From Candidatus Pacearchaeota archaeon (GTDB lineage Archaea; Nanobdellota; Nanobdellia; Pacearchaeales; GW2011-AR1), in contig JACQLL010000042.1 in assembly GCA_016234025.1 (NCBI GenBank), forward strand, positions 1-13,722: a stretch of DNA of 13,722 bases. The letters are read 5' to 3'. Positions 7,150 to 13,604 of this stretch are shown piece after piece (the stretch's first letter is position 1; each line of letters begins with the position of its first letter). The position numbers and the translations under genes are program-made. The notes under the pieces are model-generated. The model was not told where the DNA came from and did not search any database. It saw only the letters and a program-made list of their open reading frames with translations.

Positions 7150-7167
7150 GAAAGACTTTCGTCTTTC
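7150..7167. terminator. 7-bp hairpin, possible transcript-end structure
   Basis: GAAAGAC (7150-7156) pairs with GTCTTTC (7161-7167) around a 4-base loop. It starts 26 bases after the stop of the minus-strand gene ending at 7194 and is followed by the larger inverted repeat at 7104-7142. No T run follows, so calling it a terminator is an inference. Confidence 0.4.
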
Positions 7168-7193
7168 ACTATAGATTAGTTTAGTCGCTTAAA

Positions 7194-7538
7194 TTATTTT
7201 CTTCTTACTCGAACAGGTCCGTATGATTCAGGGTTCTCGTCGTAATTTACAGGTATATATATTCTTTCTGTTTTTAATGCCTGCGTGTTGATTGCATGAA
7301 CTGCCTCATTAACTCGTGCCGCGTTGTCGTCTGTTATATCTTTCGAAGAAAGAGGCTTAATGCATTCGTATTCTTCTACAATCCGCGTTGATCCAGCTTC
7401 ATTAGTCCAGTGCCCAAACAGCCTTTTAATGCCTGCTCTGCTAACAAGTTCTCTTCCAAAATGTTGAGCCGTGCCTAAAGAAGCTCGTGCTAATTTAACA
7501 GCTAAGTTCTCTTCTTCCGGTAAATCGTAGTTTTTCAT
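7194..7538 (-). CDS. Hypothetical protein, 114 aa
   Basis: I do not recognise this protein. It starts MKNYDLPEEENLAVKLARAS and is soluble. An N-terminal helical region (about 7-40, including LARASLGTAQHFGRELVSRAG) is followed by a middle segment, WTNEAGSTRIVEEYECIKPL. A second helix lies around 66-90 (SKDITDDNAARVNEAVHAIN), and the tail is proline- and arginine-rich (YGPVRVRRK). No metal-binding or catalytic signature is evident. The start at 7538 has a TATA box about 25.5 bases upstream. It is divergent from the antiporter gene at 7680; each has its own promoter in the 141-base gap. Two inverted repeats follow its stop codon. Confidence 0.73.
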   Translation of the reverse strand: MKNYDLPEEENLAVKLARASLGTAQHFGRELVSRAGIKRLFGHWTNEAGSTRIVEEYECIKPLSSKDITDDNAARVNEAVHAINTQALKTERIYIPVNYDENPESYGPVRVRRK

Positions 7539-7559
7539 ATCTTCTCCAGAAAATAGAAG

Positions 7560-7567
7560 TATTTAAA
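7560..7567 (-). promoter_or_regulatory. TATA box for the 114-codon gene
   Basis: TATTTAAA on the plus strand (TTTAAATA on the minus strand) is centred 25.5 bases before the ATG at 7538. Confidence 0.6.
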
Positions 7568-7647
7568 CCTTCCTCTTGTTACTACTTTAAAGTATCTTAG
7601 AAAACAAACCTCCCTGTTTTTATCTGAAGAAATCAAAGAACCAATAT

Positions 7648-7655
7648 TTTAAATA
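7648..7655 (+). promoter_or_regulatory. TATA box for the antiporter gene
   Basis: TTTAAATA is centred 28.5 bases before the ATG at 7680, implying a leaderless mRNA. Confidence 0.6.
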
Positions 7656-7679
7656 TAATCGTCAACATTAAATAAAAAG

Positions 7680-9407
7680 ATGGTGGTCGAAAGTTTATTT
7701 GTCGAGCTTAGTCTGGTAATTATCGTCGCTGTAGTCGTGTCTGCGATTGTCAGAGCGTTAAAGCAGCCGATGATTCTTGGCTATATAATTGCCGGAATTA
7801 TTGTCGGGCCGTCGTTCCTCAACATAATAAAGTCGGTTGACAGCATCTCGACTTTTGCGCATCTCGGGATTTCTATTTTACTTTTCATGGTTGGCTTGAA
7901 TTTAAATCCGAAAGATATAAAGGGTGTGAGCAGGGCTGCGATAATCACCGGGCTTGGGCAGTTGCTTTTTCTTTTCGTAACAGGGTTCGGAATCGCCAAG
8001 TTATTCGGATTCGACGGGATGTCTTCGCTTTACATCGCTCTTGCATTGTCTTTCAGCAGCACTATCATCATAATGAAATTTTTGACAGACCGGGACCAGA
8101 CGAAAACGATTTACGGAAGAATTGCGATAGGTTTCCTGATTGTTCAGGATTTGATTCATGTCATTGCCTTGATTTCTTTGATAATGCTTGGTTCTGTCAC
8201 AGAGGGCGCGGCTGTCGGAGGGATTGCTTTGACGACTTTAATAAAAGGAGCGATTGTCGTCGTGGTTTTGCTTATGGTAAGCATTTATGTTCTTCCTTCG
8301 CTGGTGAGATTGGCGGCTCGTTCGCAGGAAATGCTTTTCCTTTTCTCTCTTGGCTGGGCTTTGTTGTTGGCGACAGTATTCTATTATATTGACTTTTCTT
8401 TGGAAGCCGGCGCATTAGTTGCTGGAGTAACGTTGTCTTTTTCTCCTTACAAATATGAAATTAACTCACGGGCCAAGCCATTGAGGGACTTCCTGCTCTT
8501 GATATTTTTTGTCTGGCTCGGTGCACAGCTTGGTCCGATTGACTCCGGCTATGTTGCTCCGATAGTCGTCTTTTCCCTTCTTGTCCTGATAGGAACTCCT
8601 TTAATTGTAATGTTATTAATGGGCTTTCTCGGATACACGAAGAGAAATAGTTTTCTCGCCGGATTAACGGTCGCGCAAATCAGCGAGTTCTCTTTCATCA
8701 TAACTTCCCTGGGAGTTGCGCGAGGATACATTTCTTCTGACATTCTGACGATAGTTATTGCAGTAGGTTTGGTGACAATCGCAGGTTCCTATTACTCTTT
8801 GGAAAACTCTGAGAAAATTTATTCTAAACTATCAAAGAAATTGAAAGTGTTTGAGAGAAGGGGGAGAAAGGTCGATGAAGGAATTTACCACCTCGAAAAA
8901 GAATACGATGTTATATTGTTAGGATATAACAGAATAGGGTATAACATTAAAAAGTCGCTTGAGAAAATGGAGAAGAAAATCTTGGTCGTCGACAACAATC
9001 CGGAAACGATAATGTCGCTTGTTTCCAGAGGATACGAATGTAGGTACGGCGACGCCGAAGACGAAGAGTTGTTGGGAGAGCTGCCGATTAAGGAAGCGAG
9101 AATGATAATCTCGACGATTCCGGAGTTTGACACGAATATTCTCTTAATCGATAAAATTAAGAGAATCAACAAGAAGGTTATTTTCATAGCCGTGTCGCAT
9201 CAAATCGACGAGACGATTTCGCTTTACAAAGCCGGCGCAACCTACGTGATAACACCGCACTTTTTCGGAGGGAAACACACTTCTTACCTCCTTGAGAATT
9301 ATGGCTTTGACAAAAACGAATTTGAGAAAGAAAGTATTAAAGACATGAAAGAGTTATTAGACAGGAAGAAAGAAGGACATCGCGACGTTTTTCATGTAAG
9401 GGACTAG
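7680..9407 (+). CDS. CPA2-family cation/proton antiporter with C-terminal RCK/TrkA-N domain (KefB/KefC-like)
   Basis: This is a membrane protein predicted to exchange K+ or Na+ for protons. Residues 1 to about 375 form a Na+/H+ exchanger-type membrane domain with roughly a dozen hydrophobic segments. CPA2 hallmarks are visible: QPMILGYIIAGIIVGP (29-44), SFSSTIIIMKFL (124-135), the Q156-D157 pair in the ion-translocating helix, GALVAGV (244-250), and QISEFSF (333-339), which corresponds to the usual QGGEF motif. Residues from about 409 to 540 form a cytosolic TrkA-N/RCK Rossmann domain with G415-Y-N-R-I-G420 and acidic D438 after a hydrophobic strand (ILVVDNN), suggesting NAD(H) or another nucleotide gates transport. 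No TrkA-C domain is seen; the protein ends at 575 in a charged tail. It is a single gene. The ion specificity cannot be read from the sequence. Confidence 0.92.
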   Translation: MVVESLFVELSLVIIVAVVVSAIVRALKQPMILGYIIAGIIVGPSFLNIIKSVDSISTFAHLGISILLFMVGLNLNPKDIKGVSRAAIITGLGQLLFLFVTGFGIAKLFGFDGMSSLYIALALSFSSTIIIMKFLTDRDQTKTIYGRIAIGFLIVQDLIHVIALISLIMLGSVTEGAAVGGIALTTLIKGAIVVVVLLMVSIYVLPSLVRLAARSQEMLFLFSLGWALLLATVFYYIDFSLEAGALVAGVTLSFSPYKYEINSRAKPLRDFLLLIFFVWLGAQLGPIDSGYVAPIVVFSLLVLIGTPLIVMLLMGFLGYTKRNSFLAGLTVAQISEFSFIITSLGVARGYISSDILTIVIAVGLVTIAGSYYSLENSEKIYSKLSKKLKVFERRGRKVDEGIYHLEKEYDVILLGYNRIGYNIKKSLEKMEKKILVVDNNPETIMSLVSRGYECRYGDAEDEELLGELPIKEARMIISTIPEFDTNILLIDKIKRINKKVIFIAVSHQIDETISLYKAGATYVITPHFFGGKHTSYLLENYGFDKNEFEKESIKDMKELLDRKKEGHRDVFHVRD

Positions 9408-9561
9408 TGAATTATTCCAGTCGATTTGTTGAATAACATTGGGCTTGTGGAGAGTTTCCGTTGGGAAATTCGGACGAACGACTGCAGGGAGTGAGTTCTA
9501 TAAATCCTGTTAAGTGATGTTTTCGTAAGAAAAAGTGCAACGTCACAAGCGAAGCGCAGAG

Positions 9562-9595
9562 TGCCTGCAACTATTGTTTTCGTGGGTCGGCTCGC
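9562..9595 (+). repeat. Left copy of inverted GC-rich motif (GGGTCGGCTCGC)
   Basis: The core GGGTCGGCTCGC (9584-9595) recurs in inverted orientation at 11969-11980. The preceding bases share TGCCTG and an A/T-rich run ending in TTTT with the other copy. The two copies bracket the repeat-protein and toxin-antitoxin segment. Confidence 0.55.
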
Positions 9596-9626
9596 TCGTT
9601 TTTCTAGTAACTTGTTAGTGGTAAGG

Positions 9627-9634
9627 TTTATAAA
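9627..9634 (+). promoter_or_regulatory. TATA box for the small ORF / repeat-protein unit
   Basis: TTTATAAA is centred 25.5 bases before the ATG of the 27-codon ORF at 9656, not before the ATG at 9739. The small ORF is therefore the first translated unit of this mRNA. Confidence 0.6.
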
Positions 9635-9655
9635 TAAAAGAAAGGTACAATTTTA

Positions 9656-9739
9656 ATGAAAGATACAATTACCGCAAAAAGATGGAAAGATGAATTGAAT
9701 AGCGAAGCATTTTTTAGAAAATTAAGGAGAACGGAATAA
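9656..9739 (+). CDS. Leaderless 27-aa small ORF, translationally coupled to the repeat protein
   Basis: The ATG at 9656 lies at the predicted transcription start given by the TATA box at 9627-9634. The ORF encodes 27 residues rich in lysine, arginine and aromatics (starts MKDTITAKRW, ends FFRKLRRTE) and could form one amphipathic helix. Its stop TAA (9737-9739) overlaps the next start in a TAATG arrangement. The sequence AAGGAGA at 9724-9730, inside this ORF, is a Shine-Dalgarno-like site at good distance from 9739. The layout suggests the ORF either makes a micropeptide working with the 490-residue protein or serves as a leader that lets ribosomes reach the internal start. I recognise no homologue, and the product is unproven. 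Confidence 0.55.
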   Translation: MKDTITAKRWKDELNSEAFFRKLRRTE

Positions 9740-11211
9740 TGGGAATAGAAGAAAGAATAGCATTTAGAGAAGCATTACTTAGTCATAGAACTAAAGAGGA
9801 GTGGAAAGATTACAGGCCACAGCATATGAATTTTTATCATTCTCTTTTTTCATTTGAAGGAGCAGAAGTTGCTGGTAGAGATTTAATTGCAGAATATTCT
9901 TCTAGATTTCCAACAAACAGAGATTATTCTGATAGGGCTCACTTAAACAGGATGCTTGAAGAATGTGCAATTCCGCAATTTTCTTTTAGTGATCCTGAAA
10001 CCTTAAGGGGATTCCTACTTTCTGCAAAAACGCCGGCGGAGTGGAAAAAATACGCACCATCTTTTCATAGTTTTGATAGTATGACTTTTCAATTTGCAGG
10101 AATTAATCTTAAAGGCCAGATGTTATCGCACAACGTTTTTGTTGAACTGGAGAACAAAAAGAACGGAACCAATTATGCTTTTATCGATTATCATAGAATT
10201 CCAGATTTAACTAAAGAACTTTGGAGAGATCATAGCACTAAATTTGTAGCCAAGTTATTTGAACTGGCAGGGTTAGATGTGAAGAGTCGTGATATTAGAG
10301 AAGAACGGCTTTCAAAAGAGAAATTGAGAGAAATTCTTTTGAGCAAGAAATCTATAGACGAATGGGCTAAGTGGGAAGGAAATTCTCCTGACTTTGATAA
10401 AATGAGATTTGATATGGATGGTGTAAGAATCTTTAGCGGTTCCTTGCTAAGACGAAGATACGGAGAAACTCAAAACGGAAGATACTCTGCAAAAGAAATA
10501 TTTGATGATGCGGGAATCTCTGTGGCAAGTGATCCTGCCTTATTAAGAAGCAAAAAGGAAGATTATTTTGAGAGAATTTATGCTTTTTTCGATAATCCAA
10601 CTACGATAAGGAATCTGATGCTCCAAGTGCAAAGCGAAAATGAATGGGCTCAATTTCAGGAATTTGGTCCGTTAAGACAGAAAAGAGTTACTTCGGATGG
10701 AAGAGGTTTAACTTTACACACTTTATCAATGCTATATAATATCCACAAACATAATTCAACAACAAATGACTTGGAAGATTGGATAACTTTAGGGGATGCT
10801 CAAGACAACCCTTCTTTAGCAGGAATTGCTACCAGCAATAAAAATACTCTAAGTGAACTGCTTGACTTCGCAGGTATTGAGCATAGATGGAGAGCTGAAC
10901 TAAATGATGTAGATTTGAAAGATTCGGTTTTGCTTCAAAGATTATTACTTCGTGCAGAGTATAATGGAGCACCAGTTAATTTTAACCAAATCTCGTCTAT
11001 GAATGCGGAGAAATTTAGATACACCACTTTTGAAGATCCAGAAACAGGTTTAAAAGTTAAGGGGCATGCTTTAATGTTGTATTATTCTGCTTTTGATTAT
11101 TGGAAAGCACATCCACAATACGAATTTAGCTATGTCGTTCAGAAATTAAAGAAAGGTAAGTCAAACATAAAAGTTATGGAAGATATAATCTCAAGGTCGG
11201 GTTTAGGATGA
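9739..11211 (+). CDS. Unrecognised protein of five divergent ~70-100-aa tandem repeats, 490 aa
   Basis: I do not recognise a family. Aligned by eye, about five repeats begin with a helix and Glu-Trp signature: FREALLSHRTKEEWKDY (9-25), LRGFLLSAKTPAEWKKY (89-105), LREILLSKKSIDEWAKW (196-212), IRNLMLQVQSENEWAQF (290-306) and a degenerate LLQRLLLRAEYNGAPVNF (398-415). In units 1-3 an FxxMxFxxxGxxxxG-type strand/turn and an LL helix follow. Units 2-4 end in LFELAGL, IFDDAGI and LLDFAGI, and the last unit ends in IISRSGL. The pattern is that of a modular solenoid or a nucleic-acid-binding repeat, but no catalytic residues are visible. There are no membrane segments. It is coupled to the 27-codon ORF upstream (TAATG, Shine-Dalgarno AAGGAG) and followed by an ART-like remnant. 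Its place next to a toxin-antitoxin pair suggests accessory DNA. Confidence 0.8.
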   Translation: MGIEERIAFREALLSHRTKEEWKDYRPQHMNFYHSLFSFEGAEVAGRDLIAEYSSRFPTNRDYSDRAHLNRMLEECAIPQFSFSDPETLRGFLLSAKTPAEWKKYAPSFHSFDSMTFQFAGINLKGQMLSHNVFVELENKKNGTNYAFIDYHRIPDLTKELWRDHSTKFVAKLFELAGLDVKSRDIREERLSKEKLREILLSKKSIDEWAKWEGNSPDFDKMRFDMDGVRIFSGSLLRRRYGETQNGRYSAKEIFDDAGISVASDPALLRSKKEDYFERIYAFFDNPTTIRNLMLQVQSENEWAQFQEFGPLRQKRVTSDGRGLTLHTLSMLYNIHKHNSTTNDLEDWITLGDAQDNPSLAGIATSNKNTLSELLDFAGIEHRWRAELNDVDLKDSVLLQRLLLRAEYNGAPVNFNQISSMNAEKFRYTTFEDPETGLKVKGHALMLYYSAFDYWKAHPQYEFSYVVQKLKKGKSNIKVMEDIISRSGLG

Positions 11212-11233
11212 GAAAAAATTCAGAAGGAGATTT

Positions 11234-11398
11234 TTGAAATTGATATATCACGGAACATCTCTTGAACACTCTCTTTACATAGCGAGAGACGGAGCTATTT
11301 TATCTCACTAGTATCAAGTCGCAAGAGGTGTTAGAGATTCGTTCGGTAAAAAAGGACTTGGAGGATTTCAAGATGAAGAAGCATGGAAAGATTTGTAA
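11234..11398 (+). pseudogene. Interrupted ADP-ribosyltransferase-like fragment
   Basis: One frame reads LIYHGTSLEHSLYIARDG and so on from about 11240, meets TAG at 11309-11311, then continues sensibly as YQVARGVRDSFGKKGLGGF and onward to TAA at 11396. The YHGTS...I..G pattern resembles the N-terminal motif of several ADP-ribosyltransferase-fold families (ARTs, KptA-like, DUF3990-like). No ATG starts the frame; TTG at 11234 or 11240 follows AAGGAG (11224-11229). Only about 50 codons remain, so the C-terminal half of such a domain is missing. It directly follows the 490-codon gene, whose TGA overlaps an ATG (ATGA) opening a 9-codon ORF in another frame. I judge it a decayed gene, perhaps a former toxin or RNA-modifying enzyme. 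Confidence 0.5.
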
Positions 11399-11418
11399 GA
11401 GCATTAGAGCAAGAATAG

Positions 11419-11670
11419 CTATCTCTTATAAATTCTTCCTCTTTTGTCTATTACCCTGACCCAAATTATTTTTCTTTGAAAATCAATGTCCATTAAGGCT
11501 CTATAATCACCAATTCTTAACTTATAATATTCTCCCTCGTAATGCTCGAGAAAATGAAAGGGATTTTCTTTGATTTGCTCTAATTTATTAACTATTCTTA
11601 AGGCGATATCTTGAGGAAGCTTATCAAGAAAACCTTGTGCTTTTTTATCTACTTGTACTGAATAATTCAT
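11419..11670 (-). CDS. relE: RelE/ParE-family toxin
   Basis: At 83 residues this matches the RelE superfamily of ribosome-dependent mRNA interferases. The N-terminal pattern MNYSVQVDKKAQGFLDKLPQ, then an amphipathic helix (IALRIVNKLEQI), NPFHF, and YYKLRIGDYRALMDID (48-63) are typical of RelE/YoeB/archaeal aRelE proteins. The C-terminal strand VRVIDKRGRIYKR carries basic residues (K76, R77, R79) and Y81, which in relatives contribute to catalysis. Its start overlaps the end of the antitoxin gene by four bases (ATGA), so the two are translationally coupled. RelE mRNA cleavage is the likely activity; ParE-like gyrase inhibition is less likely but cannot be excluded from sequence alone. It is convergent with the plus-strand repeat-protein unit. 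Confidence 0.88.
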   Translation of the reverse strand: MNYSVQVDKKAQGFLDKLPQDIALRIVNKLEQIKENPFHFLEHYEGEYYKLRIGDYRALMDIDFQRKIIWVRVIDKRGRIYKR

Positions 11671-11885
11671 TTTTTGGATAAAATTCTCTTTTTAACATCT
11701 TCCAAAGAAACATACTCTTTTTCAGAACGCTTTCGTGCCTCTTCTAATTCGTTTTTTGCCCAATCAGTTAGTTCTATCTCTTCCATTTCTCTTTCTTCCT
11801 TTTCAGCCACAAGCATCTCTTTTATTTGAGCTACGTCCCTTATTAATTTCTTCAAATCCTCTGCTTTTACATTTACGCTTTCCAT
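11667..11885 (-). CDS. relB: RelB-like antitoxin
   Basis: This is a 72-residue, highly charged, mostly helical protein upstream of the RelE toxin, as expected of the neutralising partner. A long helix (about 8-40, with LKKLIRDVAQIKEMLVAEKE) could be a coiled coil. The C-terminal part (ELTDWAKNELEEARKRSEKE, then VSLEDVKKRIL) resembles antitoxin segments that wrap around RelE. No classical DNA-binding domain is obvious, so operon autoregulation cannot be read directly. The stop overlaps the toxin start (ATGA). The ATG at 11885 has a TATA box 26.5 bases upstream. The identification rests mainly on the neighbouring toxin and on size. Confidence 0.8.
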   Translation of the reverse strand: MESVNVKAEDLKKLIRDVAQIKEMLVAEKEEREMEEIELTDWAKNELEEARKRSEKEYVSLEDVKKRILSKK

Positions 11886-11907
11886 AAATTATAACAGACA
11901 CGCAAGT

Positions 11908-11915
11908 TTAAAAAA
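11908..11915 (-). promoter_or_regulatory. TATA box for the toxin-antitoxin operon
   Basis: The minus strand reads TTTTTAAA, centred 26.5 bases before the antitoxin ATG at 11885. It would drive a leaderless bicistronic mRNA. Confidence 0.6.
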
Positions 11916-11953
11916 TTATCCTTTATCAATCTCTCGCCGGAAGCGAACAATTT

Positions 11954-11967
11954 GTGGCGTCAGCCAC
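11954..11967. repeat. GTGGC/GCCAC hairpin
   Basis: A 5-bp perfect stem with a 4-base loop (GTCA) lies directly beside the right copy of the GGGTCGGC motif, in the gap between the divergent toxin-antitoxin operon and the alpha-CTD protein gene. Confidence 0.45.
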
Positions 11968-11968
11968 T

Positions 11969-11998
11969 GCGAGCCGACCCAAAATTATTTTTCAGGCA
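11969..11998 (-). repeat. Right copy of inverted GC-rich motif
   Basis: The minus strand carries GGGTCGGCTCGC (11980-11969), identical to 9584-9595. It is preceded by TGCCTG and an A/T run ending in TTTT, as in the left copy but a few bases shorter. The orientation is opposite to the left copy. Confidence 0.55.
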
Positions 11999-12013
11999 TT
12001 TCAAATAAAAACC

Positions 12014-12021
12014 TTTTTATA
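12014..12021 (+). promoter_or_regulatory. TATA box for the alpha-CTD/HTH protein
   Basis: TTTTTATA is centred 25.5 bases before the ATG at 12043, supporting that start and a leaderless mRNA. Confidence 0.6.
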
Positions 12022-12042
12022 CCTGCTTTTATCAGTAATTTT

Positions 12043-13599
12043 ATGAGTTTAGAGAATGAAATTGTAAGTCGTAATGTTCGTGATGTTAGCATTAGTGAAA
12101 CATGTCTTCCAAGAAGGATAAAAAATATTTGTAACGAAACTGGAGTAAATACCATTGGACAACTTCTACAAATTCCAGAAGAAAACTTGTTATGTTTTAG
12201 AGGATTTGGGAAAGGTTCTTTGCAGGACTTGAGAGAAACTATTTACCGCGATGGGGAATTAAGAAGTTATGGAGAAATTACCGGACAAAACGCATCGGCT
12301 AATCCTCAAATTTTAGAGAAACCAGTCAGTGAATTGAATTTTCCTGCACGAGTACAAAATACTCTTTATCGACTTGGGATAAATACGGTAGGGCAATTAA
12401 TCAATACACCATATGAAGAACTTCTTGCTATTAAGAATTTCGGTCGGACCTCTTTAAGTGCAATGAGAAGAATCCTTAGAAATTATGGCGTGGATGTTGA
12501 CAAACCTAAACCTCGCGTAAAATTAACTGATAGGATAGATGAAATCAGAAAATTAGCTGAAGACGGATTAACAAGACGAGAAATAGCTAGTGCAGTTAGC
12601 AGAAGCTACGAGTATATAGGAGGATTAATTAGAGAATATGATATAGAAGTTGAGCCTGCGCAGATGGGACGACCACGAAGAGGGTTAAAAATTCGCCCTG
12701 AAATTGACAGGATGATTGTCGAAGGAAAAACATTGGGTAAGATGGCAAAAGAAACAGGGCAAACCGAAGAGAATATGAGACAATATATCAACAAGCGAGG
12801 GGTTCACGAATACTGGAGAAGACAAAGAAGAAAAGCAAGCAAAGAAGAGAGTTTTAGAACGAATGTTATTAAGGAAAAGAGAGAGGTGTTGGTTAGTGCG
12901 GCGGTTTCGGGAGTTTTACGCCACGCTTTGAAAAATGAAGATGATTGGGCGACGAGAAAAGCTGTTGAATACAAGCAGGTAATTCCCAGATCTAGTTACT
13001 CAATTGAGAGATTAGAAAAAATTTTTAGGGTCTATCAGGAAGCAAGAAAAAATGGAGAAAGATTATCTCTAAAAGAGATAGAAAATAGGAGCGGTACAGG
13101 AGCCGCATTTCCACATATTAGAAGAATATGGTGTAGAGTTGGAATAAAGCCGATGCATGGCTCTATTCTTCTAGAAAGAGAAAGATTATCTGATAAAGAA
13201 TTAAAGGCAATTTCTCGTGCAACGAAAATTAAAATGCCTTCCAATGATTTGGCTTATTTTATGAATATAAATTCATGGAATGTCCGCAAAAGATTTAGAG
13301 AAGGTGGTATTCGAAGACCTGAAGTAAAAAGAGAACTAAAAAGATTTGGAGCTTTGAGAACGAATGGTGTTCTTTCGTATCGTCTTGCATCGCAAATTTA
13401 CGAAGCACAAGATGCGGGCTATTTCAGAGAATTCTCACGAGATGAAATGGCAGGATTTTTTGACACTTCGAGAGAAGTTATTGATTACACACTTAGCGAG
13501 AGAAAAAGAATCGCACCTCGAATTTCACGTGCATTAAAAGGAATTTATCCGAAGCGGAAAAGTAAAAGACCTTATAGAACGAAGGGCGACGTTTTGTAG
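12043..13599 (+). CDS. Putative DNA-binding regulator: two RNA polymerase alpha-CTD-like domains plus multiple HTH segments, 518 aa
   Basis: Residues about 13-72 and 93-150 are two copies of the bacterial RpoA C-terminal fold (a helix-hairpin-helix type). The second, with LNFPARVQNTLYRLGINTVG, EELLAIKNFGRTSLSAM, is closest to the family consensus. Positions matching E. coli alpha R265 and N268 are kept in both copies (R103/N106; R25/N28), as is the glycine of the NLGKKS loop (G134; G56). A resolvase-type HTH follows (about 163-200, GLTRREIASAVSRSYEYIGG), then a second HTH-like unit (218-255) and three weaker ones (about 320-370, 383-423, 445-490). The protein is strongly basic, with no membrane segment or catalytic motif. 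Archaeal RNA polymerase subunit D lacks an alpha-CTD, so these domains were probably borrowed for DNA binding. It is a single gene; its function as a transcription or DNA-structuring factor is inferred. Confidence 0.85.
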   Translation: MSLENEIVSRNVRDVSISETCLPRRIKNICNETGVNTIGQLLQIPEENLLCFRGFGKGSLQDLRETIYRDGELRSYGEITGQNASANPQILEKPVSELNFPARVQNTLYRLGINTVGQLINTPYEELLAIKNFGRTSLSAMRRILRNYGVDVDKPKPRVKLTDRIDEIRKLAEDGLTRREIASAVSRSYEYIGGLIREYDIEVEPAQMGRPRRGLKIRPEIDRMIVEGKTLGKMAKETGQTEENMRQYINKRGVHEYWRRQRRKASKEESFRTNVIKEKREVLVSAAVSGVLRHALKNEDDWATRKAVEYKQVIPRSSYSIERLEKIFRVYQEARKNGERLSLKEIENRSGTGAAFPHIRRIWCRVGIKPMHGSILLERERLSDKELKAISRATKIKMPSNDLAYFMNINSWNVRKRFREGGIRRPEVKRELKRFGALRTNGVLSYRLASQIYEAQDAGYFREFSRDEMAGFFDTSREVIDYTLSERKRIAPRISRALKGIYPKRKSKRPYRTKGDVL

Positions 13600-13604
13600 G
13601 AAGG

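Larger units (their letters stand above)
9408..9655 (+). other. Structured intergenic region, possible non-coding RNA or regulatory segment
   Basis: There is no credible ORF in this 248-base stretch. It is locally GC-richer than the intergenic spacers elsewhere. Hairpins on the plus strand are 9453-9470 (TTTCC/GGAAA core, loop GTTG) and 9514-9546 (outer GTGATG/CGTCAC, inner TTTTC/GAAAA closed by a GTAA tetraloop). A TATA-like CTATAAAT at 9498-9505 precedes the second. It ends with the GGGTCGGC motif (9584-9595) and the promoter of the next unit. I could not match it to a known RNA family. Confidence 0.35.

Noticed and set aside
7781..9187. Minus-strand ORFs inside the antiporter gene (7781-7999, 8549-8743, 8885-9187)
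   Set aside because: They are antisense to a well-supported membrane protein and show no features of their own.
11309..11311. TAG read as pyrrolysine in the ART-like frame
   Set aside because: No pyrrolysine gene or insertion context is visible, the frame has no ATG and the domain is truncated, so decay is the simpler reading.
12606..13244. Minus-strand ORFs at 12606-12794 and 13035-13244
   Set aside because: They are antisense to the 518-codon gene with its recognisable domains.
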